NCBI GenBank assembly: GCA_004298625.1
Contig: SCSY01000005.1
Span: forward strand, 1 to 12,005
Direction of reading: 5' to 3'
DNA length: 12,005 nt
Source: Nitrospirota bacterium
GTDB lineage: Bacteria > Nitrospirota > Thermodesulfovibrionia > Thermodesulfovibrionales > UBA1546
Position numbers and translations under genes: made by a program. The notes below the pieces were generated by a model that did not search any database, was not told the DNA's origin, and saw only the letters and a list, made by a program, of their open reading frames with translations. Shown here in pieces: positions 6,799 through 12,005 of this stretch. Position 1 is the stretch's first letter. Every line of letters begins with the position of its first letter.

Positions 6799-7635
6799 AT
6801 GAAAAATAAAACAGGGGCAGGCAAGATATCGTTATTGGTCTTCGTGTTAATCTGGCTTATAAATGCGCCTGCGGCCTATTCTTCCGAACATCTCATAGGG
6901 AGCGGTTGCTCTGTAAGCAATGTAGGTTATCTGACGGAACTTGCCAAAGAATATGAAAAGCTGACAGGCATCAAGGTATTTGTCCGCGGAGGCGGCACAG
7001 TGATAGGCATAGAAGACCTGCGAAGCGGCAAGGTTGACTTTGCAGCTTCATGCAGGCCCAGGGAAGAAAACGACCCTGCGGATATTCAGTTCATACAGGT
7101 GGCATGGGACGCCCTTGTATTTATAGTTCACAAATCAAATACTGTCGGAGATATATCCATCGAGGACGTCAGGGCCATATACGCAGGCAAAATAACCAGA
7201 TGGAAGCAACTCAAAGGCAAAGACACACTGATAAAAGTTTTTATATCAAGGCCTAAAAAAGGCCTTAGCGGCGTTGAGGCGTCAACAAAGACTCTGGTCT
7301 TAAAGGGGCTCGACCCTGTTGAAACTCCCAATACAATGTTTCTTGCCTCAACAGGCATAGTGGAGCAGATGGTGGAGGAGACATCCGATGGATTCGCAAC
7401 AACCGGTTTTACAAGCGCGAAAAAAAGGGATGTCAAGATGCTGAAAGTTAACGGCGCCTCTCCTACAAACAGGAATATTATAAACAACAAATACCAATTA
7501 AAAAGACCCCTATTTATTTTAATACCCCAAAACCCCAAACCCGCGGTAAAAAAATTCGTTGATTTTGTGTTGAGCAGGCCGGGGCAGAATTTTATCAGAA
7601 CCCAGGGAGTTATATCGCTTTTAGATGTAAAATGA
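6799..7635 (+). CDS. PstS-like periplasmic substrate-binding protein, kinase-linked
   Basis: The 278-residue protein has a Sec signal peptide (core 10-20, likely cleavage near AYS/SEH at 28) and one type II periplasmic-binding fold of the PstS family. Landmarks are GSGCSVSNVG (34-43), the Gly-rich phosphate-loop-like GGGTVIGIEDLRSGKVDFAASCR, the YAGKITRWKQL segment common in PstS proteins, and the later SRPKKGLSGVEASTKTL region where PstS has its Arg/Ser oxyanion contacts. No pstC/A/B transporter genes are in view. The stop overlaps the start of the downstream hybrid kinase (ATGA), so this protein more likely presents a ligand (phosphate or another oxyanion) to that sensor than feeds a transporter. 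That role is inferred from context. A weak AAGG (6789-6792) precedes the ATG at 6799. Confidence 0.82.
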   Translation: MKNKTGAGKISLLVFVLIWLINAPAAYSSEHLIGSGCSVSNVGYLTELAKEYEKLTGIKVFVRGGGTVIGIEDLRSGKVDFAASCRPREENDPADIQFIQVAWDALVFIVHKSNTVGDISIEDVRAIYAGKITRWKQLKGKDTLIKVFISRPKKGLSGVEASTKTLVLKGLDPVETPNTMFLASTGIVEQMVEETSDGFATTGFTSAKKRDVKMLKVNGASPTNRNIINNKYQLKRPLFILIPQNPKPAVKKFVDFVLSRPGQNFIRTQGVISLLDVK

Positions 7636-9845
7636 GGTTATCTTTAAAGACAAAGGTCGCAGTCTTTATAACCCTGATTATAGTTGCAATCAGCATTATA
7701 AGCACATTTCTCTTTACAACAGCCCACAGCCGCAGTAAGGAAAAAGGCCGGGTTGTAAGGGGCACGGCGCTCAGCTACGCTCTCTCAAATGCCGCCGAGG
7801 AAGGTCTTATCTATGAAAACCTGGACCTTCTTAAAAAGGCGTCCTATATTATCAAGGCTCCTGATGTAACCGTTGCGCAGGTTTATTCAAATATCTGGGA
7901 AGCCCTTGATTCTTATCCCCTGGATAAATTAAAGGAGCCGCCTCATCCCGCCGCTGTGGCGCATTTCAAAAATTCAAGCGAGCCCTTATATGTAAAGAGC
8001 AGGGACGGATATGATTTTTACAGCCCGGTTTTTTTCAGGGCCTCAGAAGACGCTGCTCCAGCAATCATCGGCTTTGGCAGGATTATTTTATCGTCTGCAG
8101 ATATAGACAAAGAAATTAAAGAAATAATCGCCATGAATATAATGGCGTCGGCTGTTATAACCCTCTTTGCAATCATAGCCATAAATATGCTTATCGGACG
8201 CCTTGTGATCAAGCCGGTGCTGTCGCTTCACAGAGCCGCAGCGCAGTTCAAAGACGGGATAATGCCTGATATTCTTCCTCAGCTTCATATAGATGAGATA
8301 GGAGAGCTTTCTTTGGAATTTAACAGAATGAGTCATGCAATTAAAGACAGGTCCGACAAGCTGATCGAATCCGAGAAAAGAATAAAATCCCTCTTTGATA
8401 GGGTTGAGCATGCGATATTCGGACTTGATAAAGACGGCAATATCATAGAGGTAAATGATAAATTCAAGGAACTTTTCGGCAGCGCAAAGACTTTCTGCTC
8501 TCTCATGATGAGCGCCAAGAAGGGAAACGAATGCCTTTTGAGATTTGTTAAAGGAAAAGTCGTCCATGCCGAGGAAAATCTAATGGGAAAACATGGGGAG
8601 GAACTCACGGCGCTGCTCTCCATATATCCGGAATTTGACGATAAAGGGAATATAGACGGGTTTGACGGCTACCTTATAGACATAACAGAAAAGAAGAGGA
8701 TGGAGGAAAGGCTGATCAGGGCGCAGAAGATGGAGGCGGTCGGGACGCTCGCAGGGGGCATGGCGCATGACTTCAACAATCTTCTGACGGCTATTCTGGG
8801 ATATGCGGAGATTATTCTTTCAATGACAAAAGAGGGGGATCCGTTTCATAAACCTGCAACCATAATACACGATGCAGCAAAAAGAGGGGCTGATTTCGGC
8901 AAAAAGATACTTCTTATATCCCGTAAAGAAAAGATGGAAATAAAATCCATAGATATAAATGATATAGTTAAAAATTCACTGGAACTGCTTCAAAGGAGCA
9001 TGCCCAAAAACATAGAAGTTATCGCAAATCTCAAAGAGGGCATACCTCATACAAAGGCAGATGCGTCCCAGTTACAGCAGGTTATTATAAACCTTGCCGT
9101 GAACGCGCGGGACGCCATGCCGGATGGAGGGAAATTATTGATAGAAACTTCATCGGTCGGCCTGGAAAACGGGGCTGCAAGCAATATGCGCATGGATAAA
9201 GGCAGTTTTATAAAATTATCCGTTTCAGATACCGGCACAGGAATTGACAGGCTGACGCAGAGAAAAATATTCGACCCGTTTTTTACGACAAAGGAAGTCG
9301 GGAAGGGCACCGGTCTTGGACTTTATATAGTCCATTCGATAATAAGCAACCACGGCGGCTATATCAACCTTTACAGCGAGCCGCTTAAGGGGACTCAATT
9401 CAATATATATCTGCCTGTCACAAAGGATACCGATACCGAAGAAGAGCCTGGCGACACTCAGGATATCAGGGGCTCAGGGATGCTCCTGGTTATAGATGAT
9501 GAGGCTGACGTCAGGGAATTATGCAGGGACATGCTGGAGCCGCTCGGCTATACTGTTTTGCTTGCAGAGAGCGGCCACGCCGGCATAAATATTTTCAGAC
9601 AGATGCAGGACAAAATATCACTGGTCATAATGGACATGATTATGCCGAAGATGGGCGGGGCTGAGGTATTCCAGGCGTTAAAAACAATCAAGGCCGATGT
9701 TAAAGTATTGCTGTGTTCGGGTTACAGTCAAAATGGTTTTGCAGGCATAGACAAGCTTTTAAAGCGGGGCGCAATTGCTTCCATTCAAAAACCCTTCTCT
9801 CGCCATGCTATTGCAAGCGCCATAAAAAAAGCCTTATCTGAATAA
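7632..9845 (+). CDS. Hybrid sensor histidine kinase (periplasmic sensor-HAMP-PAS-HisKA-HATPase-REC)
   Basis: The 737-residue inner-membrane kinase has a first membrane helix (about 9-30), an extracytoplasmic sensor of about 135 residues of unassigned, possibly Cache-like, type, a second helix (about 167-188), HAMP (about 189-245), and a PAS domain (about 250-352). HisKA follows with phospho-acceptor H379 in GGMAHDFNN, then a HATPase_c domain with N-box NLAVNARDA (487-495), G1 DTGTGI (533-538) and G2 GKGTGLGL (557-564), and a C-terminal receiver with acidic pair D622/D623, phospho-acceptor D668, S696 and K720. All catalytic residues are present. The HDFNN kinase type with a terminal REC is common in delta/Nitrospira-like genomes. 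No DNA-binding regulator is adjacent, so output probably goes to a remote partner. Translational coupling to the PstS-like gene suggests that protein is the input. Confidence 0.92.
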   Translation: MRLSLKTKVAVFITLIIVAISIISTFLFTTAHSRSKEKGRVVRGTALSYALSNAAEEGLIYENLDLLKKASYIIKAPDVTVAQVYSNIWEALDSYPLDKLKEPPHPAAVAHFKNSSEPLYVKSRDGYDFYSPVFFRASEDAAPAIIGFGRIILSSADIDKEIKEIIAMNIMASAVITLFAIIAINMLIGRLVIKPVLSLHRAAAQFKDGIMPDILPQLHIDEIGELSLEFNRMSHAIKDRSDKLIESEKRIKSLFDRVEHAIFGLDKDGNIIEVNDKFKELFGSAKTFCSLMMSAKKGNECLLRFVKGKVVHAEENLMGKHGEELTALLSIYPEFDDKGNIDGFDGYLIDITEKKRMEERLIRAQKMEAVGTLAGGMAHDFNNLLTAILGYAEIILSMTKEGDPFHKPATIIHDAAKRGADFGKKILLISRKEKMEIKSIDINDIVKNSLELLQRSMPKNIEVIANLKEGIPHTKADASQLQQVIINLAVNARDAMPDGGKLLIETSSVGLENGAASNMRMDKGSFIKLSVSDTGTGIDRLTQRKIFDPFFTTKEVGKGTGLGLYIVHSIISNHGGYINLYSEPLKGTQFNIYLPVTKDTDTEEEPGDTQDIRGSGMLLVIDDEADVRELCRDMLEPLGYTVLLAESGHAGINIFRQMQDKISLVIMDMIMPKMGGAEVFQALKTIKADVKVLLCSGYSQNGFAGIDKLLKRGAIASIQKPFSRHAIASAIKKALSE

Positions 9846-9901
9846 AAAATACTCTGGGGCATAATTAAAACATCCGGAACCGCTGCAAACAACCATGCAA
9901 A

Positions 9902-9931
9902 TTGACTATATTTGCCCTCAGAAGTTATCAT
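9902..9931 (+). promoter_or_regulatory. Putative sigma70-type promoter for tyrS
   Basis: TTGACT (9902-9907) and TATCAT (9926-9931) are separated by 18 bases in the 94-base gap between the kinase and tyrS. Initiation about seven bases downstream would fall at about 9938, almost on the tyrS ATG at 9940. No Shine-Dalgarno sequence is visible. The rest of the gap (9846-9901) shows no convincing terminator hairpin or T-box. Confidence 0.4.
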
Positions 9932-9939
9932 AATTTCCT

Positions 9940-11154
9940 ATGCTGAATCCTGAAAAACAATTGGAGATCATCAAGAGAGGCGCTGTAGAGGTTATCTCGG
10001 AAAAAGAGCTTCTTCAAAAACTCGAAAAATCTTCAAAAGAAAACAGGTCTCTCAGGATAAAGGCCGGTTTTGACCCCACTGCGCCGGACATCCATGTAGG
10101 CCATACAGTGCTGCTGGAGAAGATGCGGCAGTTTCAGGAACTCGGGCATGAGATATTATTCCTTATCGGTGATTTCACAGGAATGATCGGCGACCCAACA
10201 GGCAGGTCAGAGGTGAGGAAGCCGCTGACAAAAGAAGAGGTATTAAAAAATGCCGCGACATACAAAGAGCAGATATTTAAGATTTTGGATTCTAAAAAGA
10301 CGAAAATAATATTCAACAGCGAATGGCTTGCAAAGATGGATGTAATGGAGATTGTTAAGCTCGGCTCGATGCAGACAGTTGCAAGAATGCTTGAAAGGGA
10401 AGACTTCAAGAAGCGGTTTGAAAACCAACAGGACATTTCAATTCTTGAATTCTACTATCCGTTGTTTCAGGCTTATGACTCCGTTCATTTAAAATCAGAT
10501 GTCGAACTTGGCGGCACTGACCAGAAATTCAATATCCTTATGGGAAGAACATTGCAGAGAAAATACGGCATCGAGGAGCAGGTTGTTGTGCTTATGCCTT
10601 TGCTCGAAGGACTCGATGGCGTGAACAAGATGTCAAAGAGCCTCGGAAATTATATCGGCATTACAGAGCCTCCAAAAGAAATATTCGGAAAACTGATGTC
10701 CATAACCGACACTCTCATGCTTAGATACTATGAACTCCTGAGCCGCATATCTCTTGAGGAGCTAAAGGAACTTAAAGAGGGAATCGAAAATGGAACAGTC
10801 CATCCAAAGGCTGCTAAAGAAAATCTTGCACTCGAGATTGTAGAGAGATACTGGGGAAAAGACGCTGCCTTAAGTGCAAAAGAAGAATTCGGGCATATCT
10901 TTGGAAAAGACAAAGGGTTGCCTGATGATATACAGGTATTTGAACTTAAGTGGGAAGAGGATGAGATGTGGGTTCCAAAGATTATGAAGCTCTCAGGCCT
11001 TACATCAAGCACAGGTGAGGCAATGCGGGTTATAAAACAGGGCGGGCTGAAAATAGATGACCAAAAATGCGATAACCCTGATGCAAAGCTCAAAAAAGGT
11101 GATTATCTTTTCAAGGCAGGGAAGAGGAAATTTTTGAGGGTTATCGGTAAGTGA
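9940..11154 (+). CDS. tyrS: Tyrosyl-tRNA synthetase
   Basis: The 404-residue class I synthetase charges tRNA-Tyr. The HIGH-type motif is HVGH (52-55) in the context FDPTAPDIHVGHTVLL, characteristic of the second bacterial TyrRS subgroup (TyrZ/TyrS2-like, about 400 aa) rather than of E. coli TyrS. GGTDQ (191-195) contacts tyrosine, and KMSKS is at 230-234. A C-terminal S4 RNA-binding domain (about 340-402; SSTGEAMRVIKQGGLKIDD) ends as expected at FLRVIGK. The first Met fits family N-termini (NPEKQLEIIKRGAVEVIS). No ribosome binding site precedes it, and a promoter-like element lies just upstream, so the mRNA may have little or no leader. The gene is complete and ends 67 bases before the convergent toxin gene. 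Confidence 0.96.
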   Translation: MLNPEKQLEIIKRGAVEVISEKELLQKLEKSSKENRSLRIKAGFDPTAPDIHVGHTVLLEKMRQFQELGHEILFLIGDFTGMIGDPTGRSEVRKPLTKEEVLKNAATYKEQIFKILDSKKTKIIFNSEWLAKMDVMEIVKLGSMQTVARMLEREDFKKRFENQQDISILEFYYPLFQAYDSVHLKSDVELGGTDQKFNILMGRTLQRKYGIEEQVVVLMPLLEGLDGVNKMSKSLGNYIGITEPPKEIFGKLMSITDTLMLRYYELLSRISLEELKELKEGIENGTVHPKAAKENLALEIVERYWGKDAALSAKEEFGHIFGKDKGLPDDIQVFELKWEEDEMWVPKIMKLSGLTSSTGEAMRVIKQGGLKIDDQKCDNPDAKLKKGDYLFKAGKRKFLRVIGK

Positions 11155-11169
11155 AGTTATCTCTCAACC

Positions 11170-11202
11170 TGCTGTTTCGCCGTTAACAGGCCCGATGTTT
11201 TT
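11170..11202 (+). repeat. Direct repeat, left copy, flanking the TA module
   Basis: These 33 bases match 11971-12003 at 29 positions (mismatches at 11174, 11176, 11193 and 11199), with the 16-base identical core TCGCCGTTAACAGGCC at 11177-11192. It lies in the 67-base gap between tyrS and vapC. A small dyad (CGGTT-A-AACCG at 11205-11215) follows just outside it. There is no T-run to support a terminator. Confidence 0.85.
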
Positions 11203-11221
11203 GTCGGTTAAACCGTTCTAC

Positions 11222-11692
11222 TCATGGCGAGAGAATCTGTATCTTTTCATCAGGCCATAAGCGTTTAAAATCAGAGACGTTAAAAGCTATCAATTTATCA
11301 ACGTTTGATTTTATGGCTGCCTTAAAGGCAAGGGCATCATATATAATGCCGCCTGAAAATCCCGAATCCCTTAAATGTTTTATTGTAGTGATATATTCCG
11401 AACTTGTAAGAGAAATTATTGTTGCAATTCCTTCGATATTCTCACTGATAAGCCTCCATGCCATTTCAGGAGTAATTTTTGGACTTACAGGTAATGTTGT
11501 TAATACTGCATACAGTTCAGCAAGGGTATGTGAAGATATAATCATATCAAGGTCCTGTGATTTCGCCCGTTTAAGCCAGTTGATTGCCTGACTGTGCATT
11601 GGATGCAACCTGACAAGTGCGGCAACAAGGACACTTGTATCAATATCTTCATGTCCGCTTGATAGACGACAATTTCTTAATGCGTTCCTCAC
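11222..11692 (-). CDS. vapC: VapC-type PIN-domain ribonuclease toxin, start uncertain
   Basis: The PIN domain is complete. The four acidic catalytic residues are all visible: D18 in DIDTSVLVAAL, E59 in LAELYAVL, D119 in IIYDALAF, and D141 in NVSDFKRL. VapC toxins cut RNA (often tRNA or rRNA) when freed from the antitoxin. Family members normally start two or three residues before IDTS. Here no in-frame ATG exists there. The obvious ATG (11652-11650, overlapping the vapB TGA as ATGA) is one base out of frame. The frame given begins at a GTG inside vapB, with no Shine-Dalgarno and 14 residues unlike any VapC N-terminus. So the start may be wrong, lost by a one-base deletion, or affected by a sequence error. 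It lies directly downstream of the antitoxin on the same strand and convergent with tyrS. Confidence 0.8.
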   Translation of the reverse strand: MRNALRNCRLSSGHEDIDTSVLVAALVRLHPMHSQAINWLKRAKSQDLDMIISSHTLAELYAVLTTLPVSPKITPEMAWRLISENIEGIATIISLTSSEYITTIKHLRDSGFSGGIIYDALAFKAAIKSNVDKLIAFNVSDFKRLWPDEKIQILSP

Positions 11693-11912
11693 GATGTCTG
11701 CGGATGCTTTCTGTAATATCCCCTAAAGCAGTTCCTGCAAATACAAGCACACCATCTTCAATACGCAGCGGAGATTCCTGTTCTGCTTGTTTGATTACTA
11801 TTTTTTTATTATGTTCCTCTATATCCAGCTCAGCCCCCGGTCTTAAGCCAAGCCTATCCCGCATGTCCTTAGGCACCACAACCCTTCCGAATCTATCAAT
11901 CGTTGCTTTCAT
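11649..11912 (-). CDS. vapB: AbrB/MazE-fold antitoxin (VapB-type)
   Basis: The 87-residue protein has an N-terminal swapped-hairpin AbrB DNA-binding domain (about 2-45; ATIDRFGRVVVPKDMRDRLGLRPGAELDIEE), followed by a charged C-terminal part (about 50-87) that would wrap the PIN toxin. It should neutralise VapC and repress its own operon. The ATG at 11912 is chosen over the upstream Met at 11951 because AGGAGG lies five bases before it on the minus strand and the family begins at MKATID. The stop overlaps the expected toxin start as ATGA. Promoter and operator-like repeats lie immediately upstream. Confidence 0.88.
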   Translation of the reverse strand: MKATIDRFGRVVVPKDMRDRLGLRPGAELDIEEHNKKIVIKQAEQESPLRIEDGVLVFAGTALGDITESIRRHREERIKKLSSIKRT

Positions 11913-11920
11913 AATTCCTC

Positions 11921-11969
11921 CTAATTGCCATTCTAACATGCCAAATGGCAATTAGCAATGGCAATTAGC
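11921..11969. promoter_or_regulatory. Operator-like repeats (one inverted, two direct copies of AATGGCAATTAG)
   Basis: CTAATTGCCATT (11921-11932) is the exact reverse complement of AATGGCAATTAG at 11944-11955 and 11957-11968. The last two are the start of a perfect 13-base tandem duplication (11944-11956, 11957-11969). A smaller dyad, TGCCA-AA-TGGCA, lies at 11939-11950. The sites overlap the predicted -10, -35 and ribosome site, as expected for autoregulation by an AbrB-fold antitoxin. Confidence 0.65.
11930..11958 (-). promoter_or_regulatory. Putative promoter of the vapBC operon
   Basis: On the minus strand, TTGCTA (11958-11953) and TAGAAT (11935-11930) are separated by exactly 17 bases. 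The predicted start leaves a leader of only 10-15 bases, which contains the AGGAGG ribosome site. Operator-like repeats overlap both hexamers. Confidence 0.6.
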
Positions 11970-11970
11970 T

Positions 11971-12003
11971 TGCTATATCGCCGTTAACAGGCCTGATGTC
12001 TTT
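11971..12003 (+). repeat. Direct repeat, right copy, flanking the TA module
   Basis: Same orientation as the copy at 11170-11202, offset by 801 bases, 29 of 33 identical. It lies just upstream of the vapB promoter and touches the window edge, so its true extent to the right is unknown. The TA genes and their control region lie entirely between the two copies. Confidence 0.85.
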
Positions 12004-12005
12004 TC

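Noticed and set aside
7520..7550. CCCCAAAACCCC run in the PstS-like gene as another heptad repeat
   Set aside because: It is short, lacks the 7-base periodicity and opposite arm, and encodes a normal IPQNPKPAVKKF family segment.
9846..9939. T-box or other riboswitch leader for tyrS
   Set aside because: The gap is only 94 bases and lacks a T-box-like sequence or a strong terminator/antiterminator pair.
11155..11221. Integron attC site next to the TA cassette (GTTAAAC resembles a core box)
   Set aside because: The partner box (TCTCAAC) fails the RYYYAAC consensus at its first base, no integrase gene is present, and the flanking repeats differ from attC organisation.
11155..11221. Terminator between tyrS and vapC
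   Set aside because: Small dyads (CCGA...TCGG, CGGTTAAACCG) exist, but stems are only 4-5 pairs and no T-tract follows a stem.
11313..11955. Plus-strand ORFs of 92 and 112 residues opposite the TA genes
   Set aside because: They are antisense to clear PIN and AbrB-fold genes and show no domain signal or ribosome site.

Overview
The window reads as a chromosomal segment of a Gram-negative bacterium of moderate GC. It carries KdsC, which belongs to Kdo/lipopolysaccharide synthesis, the PgsA and PlsY phospholipid enzymes, a PATAN (DUF4388) protein, and a Cache/PAS-type hybrid kinase with a phosphate-binding-like neighbour. The gene mix and protein style suggest Nitrospirota or a related deep lineage. 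That is an impression from family resemblance; no marker gene here fixes the taxonomy.

Layout. Positions 1-128 hold the 3' end of a gene that looks like a YhcG/DUF1016-type PDDEXK nuclease. From 176 to 9845 there is one uninterrupted plus-strand run of nine genes, most of which overlap by 3-20 bases: kdsC, pgsA, plsY, a membrane TPR/zinc-ribbon protein, a PATAN-pseudopilin fusion, queC, a pyrimidine nucleoside phosphorylase, a PstS-like periplasmic binding protein, and a hybrid sensor kinase. This is almost certainly co-transcribed in blocks. The functions are mixed: envelope lipid and LPS synthesis, then two uncharacterised membrane proteins, tRNA modification and nucleoside salvage, then a binding-protein/kinase signalling pair. 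tyrS (9940-11154) follows after a 94-base gap that holds a plausible promoter. The right end (11222-11912) is a minus-strand VapBC-type toxin-antitoxin module, flanked by 33-base direct repeats about 800 bp apart.

Most notable points. (1) queC has been enlarged from about 220-230 residues to 285 by repetitive heptad elements (GGGGTTA/GGGGTCA arms facing CCCCAAT/CCCCAGT arms). Two full palindromic copies lie inside the gene and one G-rich half-copy lies at its start. All are read in the same, only-open frame, and all catalytic motifs survive. One copy splits the Cys4 zinc site. (2) The 356-residue PATAN protein ends in a type II secretion GspG-like pseudopilin domain preceded by a KKG-hydrophobic segment resembling an internal prepilin leader. 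(3) The vapC start: the classical ATGA overlap with vapB is one base out of frame with the PIN domain, which suggests a one-base lesion, a sequencing error or an unusual start. (4) The TA module carries a readable promoter with three operator-like repeats and is bracketed by direct repeats. (5) tyrS appears to have a promoter so close to its start that the mRNA could be leaderless.
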